Assembly: GCA_029204225.1 (NCBI GenBank)
Contig: CM055108.1
Coordinates: 9,880,293-9,944,292, forward strand
Length of the DNA: 64,000 bases
Direction of reading: 5' to 3'
Source of the DNA: Diphasiastrum complanatum
Lineage: Eukaryota; Streptophyta; Lycopodiopsida; Lycopodiales; Lycopodiaceae
The first letter of the stretch is position 1. Every line of letters starts with the position of its first letter. This document shows positions 1-11,619 of the stretch, piece by piece. The position numbers were made by a program, and so were the translations under genes. The notes beneath the pieces were generated by a model, which had not been told where the DNA came from, searched no databases, and worked only from the letters and a program-made list of their open reading frames with translations.

Positions 1-1162
1 ATCAGGAGACGCAGACAGATGAGCCAACACCAGTAATGTCAGAAAAGGCCATCCAAACAGATACCATCTGCAAGCAGATCTGAGAGATCAAGAAACACAG
101 ACTGAAACCAAGGATGCTGTAGAGGTACAAGCTATTGAAGACCAACCTGAGGCGTTAAGCGTCATTCCATACCAAGCCCAGGCGTCACCAAGTGGAGCAG
201 TTGTAAAGAAAAACAAGATTGTCTACTCACTACTAAGGTCAGAATTTCAGACATTTCATCATAAACTAACATTTTTTATTCCACCTTTTTGTAGTCTAGA
301 ACTCCAATGGAGAATGGATTACTTTTTTTATCTAAACTTTTTGGTTACACAAAAGAACAATGGTAGAACCCTTGGACTTTTTCTAACATAAATACTTTAT
401 GGTCTAGACTAACTATACATAAAAAAGAAATCCTCGTCCTTGCCATTGTTCTAAACAAGTTCAATGTGCAAACTAACTATATTCATGTGGTCGTAGGATC
501 CTTGTATATATACATCTTAGAATACCTAAGAACATTTGAGAATAATATTTTTCCAGCATTGGATGAGTATTTGAATAAGTTAGAATCAATTAACATTTTT
601 GATGTAAAGAAGTTGTTTCTAACTCTAAATCAGTTCCGAGTTACTCATCAGTTTTTATTCTCTGATCTATGGGAAATCTACACAGATTGGAAAACTAACT
701 ATTCTTTTGGAGGAAGTAAAAGCAAATAATATACTTCGCTCCACTAACCCAATAACTCGACCATATTATAATTACAGCCATGTAAATATTGCTTCTCTCA
801 TTTCGTATGCCCTCCTATATGTTCAACAATTGTATATTAAAGCAAAATTTCTCGAATATACATATGCTGCCCTTTCACTAACTGTCCCTTCTGCCGAGAT
901 GTCTGAAATCCTGACCGAGGATAGTTGGTATACCCATCTTGTTAATAATACATTAACTGATAACCCCCTTGCACCAACCGGCAATCAAGGAATGAGTGGT
1001 TATCCAAATTTGTCATTCCAAGAAGACTACAACCAGAAGAACAACTATTTCCTAGCAACAAAAGGACTGACATTGGAGCAAAAAAATGAAGAGAATGATG
1101 CCCAAGCCAAGGCTATTTTCCACAGCAAGCCAGCTAGCCGAAAGCGACAAAGAAGGACATAA
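1..1162 (+). pseudogene. C-terminal part of extra 3' ORF, gypsy family A (copy A2)
   Basis: This is the 3' end of a gypsy element that enters from the left window edge. The stretch matches the C-terminal half of the extra ORF of the full-length element at 42,474-54,203 (its minus strand, 43,722-44,900). Two open stretches, from 466 and from 707 to 1162, carry the shared blocks YIHVV, NNIFPALDEYL, SHVNIASLISYAL and a basic tail ending in KRQRRT. Stops and a frameshift near 700 break the frame. No RT or IN motif lies here, so it is not pol. The element's own function for this ORF is unknown; the position after integrase is like the env-like ORF of Athila-type elements (inference). Confidence 0.8.
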
Positions 1163-1192
1163 ATCAGATTGTTTGCGAGCCGTTGCATAGCT

Positions 1193-1203
1193 GAGGAAGG
1201 GGA
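1193..1203 (+). other. Polypurine tract of copy A2
   Basis: GAGGAAGGGGA lies two bases before the LTR start TGTGGAGTC and 30 bp after the extra-ORF stop. The same tract sits in the same place in the minus-strand copy at 43,681-43,691. It would prime plus-strand DNA synthesis. Confidence 0.8.
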
Positions 1204-1205
1204 TT

Positions 1206-2138
1206 TGTGGAGTCTTATGATCTCACATTATCCAAACTTTGTCATATGCTGTAAAAAATTTCAATTTCCATATATATAAAATGTGCTTTAGTGCCTAAAT
1301 ACATGTAAAGGCCTATTTCGCACTTTGTAAATTCATATTTTGAGTAGAGGTTGCGACGTTCTAAAGAGACGCAATAGAAGTTCAGAACCGACATTTGACG
1401 GTTCATAAGCGACATTGAGGCTGAAGAACATTCCTGTAAGGATAGCACTATGTGCCATTGTACATACGCATTTCTACGCAGAGCTGAGTATCAATAGAGA
1501 GCGAAGAGCAAGTTCTTATATCTTGAACATTCTTTCCTTCTGTTATCTCTCATAGAATTACTTCTTATCATTTGTGCGAACACATTCTGTATGATCTGTG
1601 ATTGATTGTGATACTGTTTTGTTTGCGTCACACACATTTCTTAATCAAACACAAAAAATTAGTTTTAGCAGAAATTTCTTCAACTCTGAATGAGCTATGT
1701 GTTCAGATAATGGGGTTTATTGAGGCTCTGTCTTATTTGCTTCCTGCGATAAAAACTAATTCTTTGTGTTTGATTAAGAAGGACTTTTAGCTAATGTGAT
1801 TCTGCTTGATGAATCTAATTGCTAGTTGCTGTCAATTCTGACTATTTTCCTGATGCCTGAAGAGCCTAAAAGATAAAGTAATTCTTACAATTACAGACCT
1901 TGACCAAATCGTTTCATCATTGGTGTTCTTGGATGCCAATTTACCCAAATATCTTTGGATAATCAGTTATGTTGCTGTAGTATTCATTGTGAACTTTATA
2001 CACTCTAGTCTATTTATCATCATACATACATTTACCATGCAAAAGATGAGATTATTCCCTCTCTTGGGGAACGATCAAACCTTTTATACTACGTAATTCA
2101 TTGATTTTGTAAAAATCTATAACAACTAGGCCACCACA
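1206..2138 (+). repeat. 3' LTR of gypsy family A (copy A2)
   Basis: The LTR starts TGTGGAGTC and ends GGCCACCACA. It is similar along its length, in reverse complement, to the two 1,021-bp LTRs at 42,474-43,494 and 53,183-54,203. At 933 bp it is somewhat shorter. The 5' LTR is outside the window, so the target duplication cannot be read. Confidence 0.85.
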
Positions 2139-2712
2139 TTAGTAGAGGATATCCACGTGGATGTCAGATTGCAACGTCCACATGGATGTAGCAATCCGAC
2201 ATCTAGATGGTCGTCACATTTCAACATCCAGAAGTGACTTGTCTAGACATGTGCTTGATGTGGTGCGATAATTTGGGTGACATGGACGTCATAATGTGAC
2301 ACACAATATCAGTGTCGGATTTGGACATCTGTTATAGTTTTCAACAGACGAAAAGGTGCCCAAAATTGATCGACAAATGTCCTATGGATCACCGATGTCT
2401 GTCTGATGTACAAGTATCCCCATCAAATCCAACATATAATTATCTATCAGATTCAAATGTCCTAAAGCATATTTTAAAAAATAAAAAATCCATAAAAAAC
2501 ATGTTATTTTTGTCCAAAAAGTGAGACTTGAGGACCTTGAATAGAGCTACCACAACCTACATGCATGAGAGGTTGCACACTACCAAATTACTCTTGATCA
2601 ACTTGGATTTTGATGAGCTATCAAACACAATTTGGATCTAGGCAACAGCTCTTGATGTTTATGTTGCGAAATAAATTGATATGTTCCCACTATTTTAAGA
2701 AACGTTTAGTCG
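2139..2712. other. Unclassified DNA, no gene seen
   Basis: AT-rich flank of copy A2. Short imperfect repeats of CCACGTGGATGT / CCACATGGATGT type occur at 2150-2190, including the palindrome ATCCACGTGGAT. No ORF here has a recognisable domain. Confidence 0.5.
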
Positions 2713-3152
2713 ACCAATTTGTACTTAACACAGAGACGATATACGCACCATCGGCCAGTATCTGCACGACATGTGTCATGGCACATCAGCATGTTTGAAC
2801 ACATGTTGCGTGACATGTGTTAATTTTTTGTCAGCCGATCTAACATGTGGCCATGCATTGTTTTTCTTGAAGCCATATTGACACGTGTCCGGCAGACGGT
2901 ATGGCCCACATGTGGCCATGCATTGTTTCTCTACCAATTTGCGCTCAACACGAAGATGATATACACACCACTGGCCAGTATTTGCATGACATGTGTCATG
3001 GCACATCAACATGTTTGAACACATGTTGCACGACACATGTTAATTTTTTGTCAGCTGATCTAACATGTGGCCATGCATTGTTTTTCTTGAAGCCATACTG
3101 ACACGTGTCCGGCAGAGGGTATGGCCCACATGTGGCCATGCATTGTTTCTCT
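2713..3152 (+). repeat. 220-bp tandem repeat, two copies
   Basis: Unit 1 starts ACCAATTTG at 2713 and unit 2 starts with the same word at 2933, a 220-bp period. The units share CATGTGGCCATGCATTG and GACACGTGTCCGGCAGA with scattered substitutions. Within each unit the words ACATGT, CATGTGTCATG and ATGTGGCCATGCAT recur and make many small palindromes. A third partial stretch (TTCTCTTGAAGCC) runs on to the microsatellite. Open frames over this block are repeat artefacts. Confidence 0.85.
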
Positions 3153-3196
3153 TGAAGCCCAAATGACACATGTCAACGTGTATAAGAGAGGGTATG

Positions 3197-3351
<155 letters not shown>

Positions 3352-3570
3352 ACCCTGCCTCCCCCTCTCTCTCCTCTCGCTCCCTTGGGCTCCCTCGCTG
3401 CTGCTACTGCCTCTGCTCCGCCTTCTCTGCTGTTGATGTCTCTGCTGCGCTGCTGCTACTCACTGCCTCTCCTCCCTTTTCTCTCTCTCTTTCTTTGTGT
3501 TTCTTCTCTATCTATGTATGTTCTGTATCTCTGTCTCTCATCTGCAATAATTGTGCATGAATTTTTGTAG

Positions 3571-4035
3571 AAAAATTAGCTTGCCAACGAGCTACTATAT
3601 GCTTCAATTCAGCATCTTTCTATGACTCTTCCCTAAGAAATTCAGAAAAAGAACTTTCACCCGATTCACTGTGCATAGGTGTGATTCAAATCTATCTACT
3701 ACCAGGTCGGCGAAGAATAATACCAAAAATGGAAGGCCCAAGTGATTGTTCATCTAGTTGATGGTAACCTTTTATAATCAATAAGTTGGGCGAAGCTTTT
3801 CCAAAAGATCAGTTGCCATATTGTCATATTTTTGTCAAAAAAGTCTCTTTTTTTGTAAAAATACCAGTATAACTCTTGATTCTTCACTAGATTCTTCGCC
3901 AAGTTTTCAAATTATTCAATTTATGGTAAGTGATCATTTTTGAGTTCGACGAACATTCATCTAATCAGGATCATAGAAAATCTCTATAAACTACAGAACT
4001 ATGTTTTTTTTGTGTAAGGTGATGAGAAAATCTAT
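3571..4035. other. Unclassified DNA, no gene seen
   Basis: AT-rich sequence with no recognisable ORF. If the primer-site-like word at 4,036-4,047 is real, this stretch would be the start of the internal region of a minus-strand copia element, but I cannot read a gag from it. Confidence 0.4.
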
Positions 4036-4047
4036 GCTCTGACACCA
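4036..4047 (-). other. Primer-binding-site-like sequence (copia type)
   Basis: On the minus strand this reads TGGTGTCAGAGC, one base from the initiator-Met-type copia site TGGTATCAGAGC. Sequence to the right (4,048 to about 5,130) would then be a minus-strand LTR and would fit as the 3' LTR of the RNase H fragment at 5,134. I see no second LTR copy, so this is tentative. Confidence 0.4.
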
Positions 4048-4879
4048 CTATTGAAAGTGATCTCAATCCCAATAAGGGTGCAACGGATATCCATACACGA
4101 ATTGTTTCGTCCTCTGGTTCCCTTTGTTGAGATTCTCATAGAAACAAACCCAGATGGAATTCGATTCTGTCCTCGGGTCTACTGTCCTCTCTGTGACAAG
4201 ATCTACAATCCTCCAATTAGGTGAGGCCAAAACACTTTTGACCTACATTGAATTTACTTATGCATTCGACAAGGTGAAACCAATGTGCGAAAAAAGATTG
4301 AAACCAGCTGATTACAAACATACAACTATCAAACAATTAAGCATTCGATCATGTTCAAGACAAGAAACTCTTCTGCATAAAAACATCTACTACTATGATC
4401 AGAGAATTCCTTAAGCGTTGTTGTGACAAACCACACAGCGCATCGACGCGAAAGAAACTCTGTCTTTTGCGAATCAAAAACTTGTCACGCTTACTAGCAG
4501 ACTTCTTGAACCTTAGCTTGCTGGCTACATAGTGCTCAGCTTACATTGGTATATATATGGTCAATCTACTACGACTACATAATTAATCATCAGGATCTAC
4601 ATGTATGTAGAGAGGAGGACACGATTACTGAGATCAGGAGATTACAAGAATGGCTGATTAGGCATGTCCTAATGGTATCTTGTCAATCTCCGGAGGATGG
4701 CGTCCTCCTGGTACTTTTGCAATCTCATCTGTCCTTTCACGTGTGAAGATCCACCGCCGTTTAGGTTTTCATGTCTTTCCTGTGCCTTTGGCTTTGCCAT
4801 TAGGTCGCCTTGGGTCCACGAATCTTTTATCTTCTTGTTCGTGTTCATGTTTGACTATCATCTTCGTGTTCGTTTGACT

Positions 4880-5005
4880 GTGGTCTTCGTGTCTTCGGTC
4901 CTCAAAGTTTTTCTGTTCGTGTTCGTGTTCGTGTTTTCGGTCCTCGAAGCTTTTCTGTTCACGTTCGTCTTCATGTCTTTGGTCCTCAAAGCTTTTCTAT
5001 TCGAG
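4880..5005. repeat. 42-bp short tandem repeat, three copies
   Basis: The word GGTCCTC(A/G)AAG recurs at about 4897, 4939 and 4981, a 42-bp period, with GTTCGTGTTCGTG filler between. On the minus strand it gives a false basic repeat peptide (NRKALRTKD-like). It lies in the possible LTR at 4,048-5,130. Confidence 0.75.
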
Positions 5006-5133
5006 ACCACGCAGCTCCCTTGTTTCTCGTCTGCCTTGAGCTCTAAAGCTATCATCGCTTTGTGGCCAAAAACTATTTGTTTCTTCAACTTCCTCTCATA
5101 GCGTGGTAGCTTTATAACTCCTAGACTCTTCCT

Positions 5134-5582
5134 CTACCTGTCGAACAAACCTTTGTCTAGGGCCTTGGTGAAGATGTCCGCCACCATTTGCTTCATGCCA
5201 ATGAAGTTGGTCTTCAATTCCCTTCTAGTGATCAGGTCCCTTATCAAGTGATACTTGATTGCGATGTGTTTCATTCTTGAGTGGAACACAGGATCCTTCA
5301 TCAGGTGAATTGCAGAAGTATTGTCCATCTGCAGAATCAATGGCTCTTGGTTAGTTTCATTCAATCCGTCGAGGAACTGTCTCAGCCATGTGATTTCATT
5401 GTCCATCTTCACGGCTGCAACGTATTTTGCTTCACAGGATGATTGAGCTATAATGGTCTGCTTCTTGTTGATCCAAAGAATTGCTATGCCTGCTGCAATG
5501 GTGCACCCTCCTGAGACACTTTTACAGTCGTCCTTGAGAGATGCCTAGCTAGCATCACTGTAACACGAAGACTGCATCTTAC
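5134..5582 (-). pseudogene. Copia RNase H fragment
   Basis: Minus-strand translation gives the C-terminal copia RNase H domain in order: DASxASLKDDCKSVSGG with a stop where Trp is usual, QSSCEAKYVA, MDNTSAIHLMKDP, RMKHIAIKYH and ADIFTKAL. It is clearly the same family as the RNase H at 7,166-7,850 on the plus strand. RT is absent: the homology stops at the head-to-head junction near 5,582. One nonsense change is visible, so this is a relic. Confidence 0.85.
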
Positions 5583-7973
5583 ACACCTCAACACAATGTA
5601 ATAGTTGAATGAAGAAATCACACACTTATGGAAACTGCAAGGTGTATGATGGCTCATGCGAAATCACCAAAACAGTTGTGGGCAGAAGTAGTGGCTACAT
5701 CAAATTATCTTCAGAATCGTATTCTGAAATCTCGAATACCGAATAAAACTCCTCATGAGATATGGTGGAAGACGAAGCCAAATCTAGCACATGTTCGGAC
5801 ATTTGGATGCACAATGTATATGCACATACCAGATAAGTTGAGAAAGAAACTCGATGAAAAGACAGAACAAGGTTTTTTGGTAGGATTCGAGTTACATTCG
5901 TCATATTATTGTGTCTATGTACCAGGAATTGGCAAGATAAAAGTTCTTCGAGATGTTAAATTTGATGAGACGAAATACATTGCAGACAGTGATCTAGTCA
6001 GCTGTGAAATTCTCAGAAACTATTATGAGCTACCGATCACGACAAAAGTTAAACAAGTAAAAGATGAAAGAGAATTACTAGATTCAATGGAAGATCAAGG
6101 TTGAGTACCTGACAGACTCAAATCGCGAGCACGAATTCTAGCAAAAAAGCTCAAATCAAAATCGAACTCGAAGCCTACAGAATCGAACTTGAAACCACAT
6201 GTGAGAAGATCTGACAGACAACAAAAACCACCAGAAAGATATGGTTAGGATGTTTTTAATACAACCATCAAATTTTGTAGATTCTCTGACGAATCTCAAA
6301 CATTCGAGGAAGTTGTTGATGGACTAGATAAAGATCACTGACAATGGAGGACGAAACGTCATCCATGTATAAGAACAGTGTACGGACACTAGCACCTATA
6401 CATGATGGCAGAAAACCAGTCAAGTGCAAGTGGATCTACAAGATCAAAATAGGTCCTGATGAAGAGAACATCAGATACAAGGCGAGGTTAGTTGCTAAAG
6501 AATTTTCACAGAAGTATGGAATCGACTACATTGATACTTTTTCACCAGTAGTCAAACATACATCAATTCATTTGTTATTCGCGTATGCAATGGCTCATGA
6601 TCTGAAAATCCATATTGCAGATGAGAGAACTGCTTCCTTGCACGCAAAATTGGAAGAAGACTTATTCATGGACCAACCACTTGGTTTTGTAAGCCAAGAA
6701 TATCCTTAAAAAAGAATGTCACATGAATAAAAGCATTTATGGTCTAAAACAAGCAGCCAGACAATGGTATAGAAAGAACGATGAAGCACTACGTTCCTTA
6801 GACTTCAAACCTCTATTTGCTAAGTCAAATGTCTATATCAAGCATGTCCAAAATGAAATAATCATTCTAGTTGTCTATGTTGATGACACACTTATCTTCT
6901 CAAGAAGAGAGAAGTTAATATCAGATGTCAAAAGAGACATTTTTGAAATATTTGAGATCACTGACCTAGGAGAAGCTAAAATCTATCTAGGCTTGCAGAT
7001 CGTGAGAGACTTTGAAGGTGGTAAGTTGTATCTTCACCAACAAAAGTACACTCAAAAGATCATTGAAGACTTCAACATGCTCAAATGCAAAGGTGTACTT
7101 CCATAATATCTGGAACAATACTTAGCAAGGCAAATTGTCCATAGACTCTCGAGGAAGAGGAACAAATGGCCAAAACACCCTATCGTAGGCTGATTGGATC
7201 ATTGTTATATCTAGCAAGCAACACCATACCTGATATAGCATTTGCAGTATACAGGCTAAGCCAATATAATCAAAAGCCAGGATTGTTGCATTGGAAGTTG
7301 GCAAGGAGAGTACTACAATATCTCCAGGAAACGAAAGACTATGAATTGTGTTATTTGAAGAAAGCTGAATTTCACATCGAATCTTACAGTGTCGCAAACT
7401 GGGCATCCATGAAAGATGATAGCAAAAGTATTTCAGGAGGTTGTACTCTAGCATCTGACGCAACGATACTCTGGATAGGCAAGAAGCAAACAGCAGTAGC
7501 TCAATCTTCCTGTGAAGCGGAATATGTAGCAATAGCCAAGATGGCAAACGATTTGGATTAACAGATTTTTGGAAGGATTTGATGAATCTATTTTTGAACC
7601 TTATGTCTTGTTAATGGATAACACTTCAGCAATCTATCTTACGAAAGATCTTGTATTAACCTCGAAAATAAAGCACATAGCTATCAAGTATCATGTGATT
7701 CGGGACAAGAAGAAGATACTGAAGATAGTCGTTATACCCACAGAGGAAATGACAACTGATATCTTTACGAAGCCACTCAGTAAAGCTTTGTTCGAGAAGC
7801 AGCGAAGACGATTGGAGTTAATACAACTGCCCACTTTGAGAGAGAGTTGTAGAACAATTGATCAGGTAAAGCTTGTGGCTTTCTTATTGAAGCTCAAAAG
7901 ATTCACAAACAGAATCTTGTCGCAAAATATTTTGTTTCTTGTTCAAACCTCAGATGTTGTGAAATTGTCGTAA
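5583..7973 (+). pseudogene. Copia pol fragment (IN C-terminus, RT, RNase H)
   Basis: The fragment begins inside the integrase core (TPQHNVIVE followed by a stop and RNHTLM), then the IN C-terminal block (FGCTMYMHIPDK, VGFELHSSYY). RT follows at about 6,344-7,106 with WIYKIKI, ARLVAKEFSQKYGID, FSPVVKH, YGLKQAARQWY and catalytic YVDD in VVYVDDTLIFS. RNase H follows at 7,166-7,850 with QSSCEAEYVA, MDNTSAIYL and TDIFTKPLS; the usual DADWA reads VANWA, so one acidic residue is lost. At least four stops or frameshifts separate the blocks. No gag, protease or LTR was found on the 5' side, because the copy starts at the inverted junction. Confidence 0.9.
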
Positions 7974-8241
7974 ACAATTCGCAAAATCTTCAAGACTGTT
8001 CTTCAAGCTCACCTGTCGCGAAACTGTCACAAACAGTTCGCAAAATATTCTAGATTCCTTCTTCAAGCTCAAGAATTGTCATCTGTCGCGAACAATTCTC
8101 GAAAGACGAAAATGTTGCGAAGAGACAAGTGTCACGAATAATTCGTGAAACACATAGCTAAGACGAAGAGATAAATTGTCGCAAATAATCTGTGAACAAA
8201 ATTTATTCGACCCTGGAAACAGAGCATCTATTTGAATATCA
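7974..8241 (+). repeat. GTCGCGAA-rich imperfect repeats after copia RNase H
   Basis: Degenerate copies of a word like GTCGCGAAACTGTCACAAAC with TTCGCAAAAT and CTTCAAGCTCA recur about every 60 bp. This is where a 3' LTR would be expected. The CG-containing GTCGC/GCGAC words resemble those in the copia I LTRs at 40,520 and 57,600. Confidence 0.6.
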
Positions 8242-8242
8242 C

Positions 8243-8594
8243 ATTAGAGGAGTTCTAAATCTAAAAAAGGCCCTTTGTAAAGATTCTTTTTATATTTTTT
8301 TTCAATTTTTTCTTACACATGGACCAATCAAAACACTCAAATTTGAAATCTACGTAACATAACTTTTTGAGTCCATATTTTGATTCCACACTAAAAATGG
8401 CATAACTTTTTAGTGGTAAGTCCAAATTTAGCAAAGTTTAGTGCATTGGAAATCGCTCAACAAGGGCTTTCCAATGATATGTTAGATGACATACTTTTGA
8501 GCTACGATTAAAAAGTTATGGCATGTCAAAAGTATTAGTGTATAGATCAGATACAGTCTCGATTGAAGACACTGATATCCCAAACTCCTCTAAT
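8243..8594. mobile_element. Non-autonomous TIR element (MITE-like), copy 1
   Basis: The element begins ATTAGAGGAGTT and ends AACTCCTCTAAT. The terminal inverted repeat is about 45-50 bp, imperfect inward of the first 13. It has no coding potential. Two further copies lie at 19,149-19,523 and 39,332-39,703. Inner words ACTTTTTGAGTCC, AACTTTTTAGTGGTAAG and GGGCTTTCCAATGATATG are shared with copy 2. I cannot see a clear target duplication, so the superfamily is open. Confidence 0.8.
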
Positions 8595-8792
8595 GACCGT
8601 CGTAAATGGTTAGATATCTACTATTATAGCATTAAAAGGCCAAAGGACCTATAAATAAAAGGCCAAAAGACCTGTCCTATAGCAATATAAATACATGTGC
8701 ACTACTTGTTATAACTCACTCAATCAAAGACACAACAACTCAAACCTCGGAAGTTTATGGAAGACCCTTTCCTACTTTTAAGTAAAATTAAA
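8595..8792 (+). promoter_or_regulatory. LTR-like remnant with TATA box
   Basis: This short stretch between the TIR element and gypsy B gag holds TATAAATA at 8,686-8,693, followed by CATGTGCACTACTTG and ACTCACTCAATCAAAGACAC, as in a plant promoter or LTR U3/R region. Two copies of AAAGGCCAAA(A)GACCT lie just upstream. Its parent element is not identified. Confidence 0.35.
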
Positions 8793-9511
8793 ATGGAAAA
8801 GCGGGAAAGGTTCGAGATTACATTGAATGAATAAAACGCCTCAAATCTGAGTGTGAACCTGAGTTGATTAACAAAAATGCCATGATTATGTGGTTTTTGT
8901 CAGGTTTACCTAGAAGGATCAGACGTGAGCTGAAACGCCATAATGAGTATGCAATTTTGCAAAACGTTATGGATGATGCAATACGAGAGGAGGATGAAGA
9001 TTCAGATGACGAGCCGAATATTGGTATGTTGCCTTATATAGAAGGGTAGACCACTATGACATCCACCACTATCGCATCACCAAATATGAACGCTACTGCA
9101 TAGATGATGCTCAACGAGTTCGAGAAACTGGAGAAGAACCAGCAGAAACAGATGAAAAAGTTGCAGTCGCAATTTGATGAGAAGATCAAAGCCTTGAAAG
9201 ATTTCCATGGAAAAGCGAACAAGGAACCTGAGAAGTTTGTTAAGACTTTCTCTACTAGGAAAAATGTCTATTGTTTCATTTGTACGGACAATCACACAAC
9301 AAATGAATGTCCTCAATTGAAAAAATGAATAGAAACTAGTATTTGCCATCTGTGCAATTCACATGATCATGAGACTACTTTTTGCCACTTTAATCCGAGG
9401 ATTATCCAACAACCAGAGGAAGTGTAGCATGATATGTCAGAGCATTTCAAACACTATACTCTGGATGATGTGGTTATCATGTTACCAAAAGCACATCGTG
9501 AACGTGAAGAA
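8793..9511 (+). pseudogene. Gypsy B gag C-terminal half
   Basis: The translation shows a gag core tail (KRLKSECEPELINKNA, FLSGLPRRIRREL), an acidic segment (REEDEDSDDEP), a Lys/Gln-rich helical segment at about 9,104-9,200, then two zinc knuckles. The first is CFICTDNHTTNEC (CX2CX3HX4C, one residue short); the second, in a row, is CHLCNSHDHETTFC (standard CX2CX4HX4C). Four stops break it. The frame runs on into 15,703 once the inserted element (9,512-15,697) and one copy of the aagaa target are removed. No protease is recognisable after the knuckles. Confidence 0.8.
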
Positions 9512-10150
9512 AGTGAAGGACGTCAGATCATTCAAGATCCAATCCATGTCCTTGATCTTTGGTTACAATAAGGAGCAAACCAACAATCTTGCCAATGTAG
9601 AAAAATCAGCATCTACATACAAAATGAGATGCAAACTCTAAGAGATACTTATCAAACATGAACCAAAATATAAAATATAGTTGTTTTTCGTACAATTATA
9701 GTACCCTACTATATTTCACACATGTGGAACCAAAAATAGCCATCAATGATCATTCTACACATAGAATTGCAACATTATGAGAGTGCACCAATGAGTAGTA
9801 GAACCCAAAGAGCACCATGTATAATGATGAAATGAGAGAGAGAAGAGAGAAGATGTGTCTCTACACGAGTTACACCCTTTTATAATAGGTCCAAATCCTA
9901 TTTGGCCACTTGGCTTTCCCTCCAGAATGTAAACCCTATTATTTTTGGGTCTAGATTCAATGTACCCAGAGTTCAAATTTAAATCTCTCTCAAACTCGAC
10001 TACCAACTTTCCCACACTTTCAAAAAGTGTTTACTGAATGTATTTTAAAGTAATATAACTTCAAAAAGTTTATCTCTAAGTCTAAAATGAGTTTTGGTCT
10101 CATATTGACAATTTACCAAAATATGACTAAACTTGTTGAAATCTCTCACA
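9512..10150 (-). repeat. 3' LTR of element C
   Basis: 639 bp, clearly similar to the LTR at 15,063-15,697 and, in reverse, to 19,903-20,555. The outer end has mutated from TGTGAA to AGTGAA. It includes the native short AATGAGAGAGAGAAGAG tract that is expanded in the related LTR at 26,182-26,962. Confidence 0.85.
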
Positions 10151-10283
10151 CTCCCTCTTCAACATGCAATTTCTAAAAACTTGATATATCATCTAGCCTC
10201 CAATGAGACCTTCCTAATGCACAAAAATTTGGTTAATTTTTCAGTAAACCAAGTGTGAAATCGGAATTGATCAAGTGTATAAC

Positions 10284-11528
10284 TGTTGTAAAGCTACCTT
10301 TACAAGCTTTACTTTCGGCGCCATTGGCGCCAGCTATGTCCCCGGCGCCAGCAGTGCCCCTGCTGCTCCCGGCGCCAACGGCGCCGGCGCCGCTCCCGGC
10401 GCCACTGTGACCAGAATCCAGCCGGCGCCAAGTTCCTATGGCTGAAAATCTTTGATCGGTTCTAGCGGAGTCCAGAGAGCTCAGATCGATGTGCAATCAC
10501 CTCACACGATCTAGGCATGATTAAAGGAAGCCTGGGGATCAATAAAATCTAGAGAGAGAAAATAACTTTCTAGAAAGAGAAAATCCTAGAGAGAGAAAAA
10601 CGTGCTTTACCAGCTTAGGTAGAGTGCTTGTTATGAGGGGAGGTGCCGAATCACACCAATACTATAGGGGAGTGCGGGTTGCGACTCAGGGCGAGCTCCA
10701 ACCAAGTCTCAGCCTCCCTTGCTGGAATGTTGTCATGGCTCTCGCCTTGGCATGCTAGCGCCCCGGAGACTAGGGTCGGTCACACACTTGAAATGTAACC
10801 TTCTCAGATTTATCAATAAAGTGGGATTTTCCTCAAACTGACTCTGATTACCTTCTGGGTTTCAGTGTTCGGTAAAAGCGCCAGTTGTAAGGCCGCTTTC
10901 CAAATTTTTAATTTGGCACATAGCTGAGGGTCGTATCCCGGGACGCCAGCGGTATGCCGTCGGGACCATTCGGTCCGTGGCGCCAGCGGTATGCTGTCGG
11001 GACCATTTGGTCCAGGAACTGGTTGTTTCCATATCTGTCGCGGCTTGTGGTTCTGAGTGTTCCTTGCATGAACGTGAATGGGTTAAGCTCTTGGGGAACG
11101 GGCTCTAACCTGTCGGCTGAGTTGGATGGCTTGCTTGGGTGGATGTTACCTGTTTATGGCTGTCCAGTCTGGCGTGGCGCCAGGTTGGCTTCCAGCGCTC
11201 GTGACGAAGCTTTCAGTTGGTTAAGTCTGATGTAAGTCAGACCGCTTGCTTGGAATGGATGTTACTCGTTTGTAACGAAGCTTCGAGTTGGTTAAGTTTG
11301 ATGTATGTCGGGCGGCTTGCTTGGAGGGAAGTCACCCACATCGGGACCCCCGATCTGGCATGGCGCCAGGTTGGATCTCAATGTTGGTTTTCGGAACTTC
11401 ATGTTGGTTAAGTCTGATCGTTGTTGGCGAGTTGGCTGCTTGTATGTCAAGTGGGTTTGGATGGCAAGAGTTGAAGGCTGGGAAGCTAAGTCGTGGTTCC
11501 CGGCTCCCTTTGGGATGCCTGCGCTACA
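10284..11528 (+). repeat. 5' LTR of element E
   Basis: Starts TGTTGTAAAGC and ends GCGCTACA. Near the 5' end (10,316-10,430) the hexamer GGCGCC occurs ten times. A polyadenylation-like AATAAA lies at about 10,815. It carries ORFs of 93 and 64 codons that are repeated unchanged in the 3' LTR and have no recognised domain. Confidence 0.92.
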
Positions 11529-11530
11529 TG

Positions 11531-11543
11531 TGGTATCAGAGCC
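11531..11543 (+). other. Primer-binding site of element E
   Basis: TGGTATCAGAGCC, the initiator-Met-tRNA type used by copia elements, starts two bases after the LTR end. This suggests that the autonomous partner is a copia. Confidence 0.85.
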
Positions 11544-11619
11544 GACTAGCCGGTCAGCTACGCAAGTCTCACAGGGATGGCCACGTTTTTGGGATTTGTC
11601 AGGACAACCGTTGCGCAAG

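Noticed and set aside
1-1162. Possible integrated pararetrovirus or host gene
   Set aside because: The segment ends in a polypurine tract and an LTR and matches the 3' ORF of the full-length gypsy at 42,474-54,203.
2776-3101. Opposing ORFs over the 220-bp repeat
   Set aside because: Cys/His-rich look comes from the repeated ACATGTG words; both strands are open and the repeat period is not a multiple of three.
4858-5101. Basic repeat peptide on minus and Phe-Val-rich ORF on plus
   Set aside because: Both are readings of a 42-bp tandem repeat; 42 is a multiple of three, which keeps frames open.
10233-10496. Gly/Ala-rich ORF on minus (GAGSGAGAVGAGS-like), also at 13,630-13,860
   Set aside because: It is the GGCGCC cluster of the element E LTR read on minus; it has no start context or domain and is duplicated only because the LTR is.
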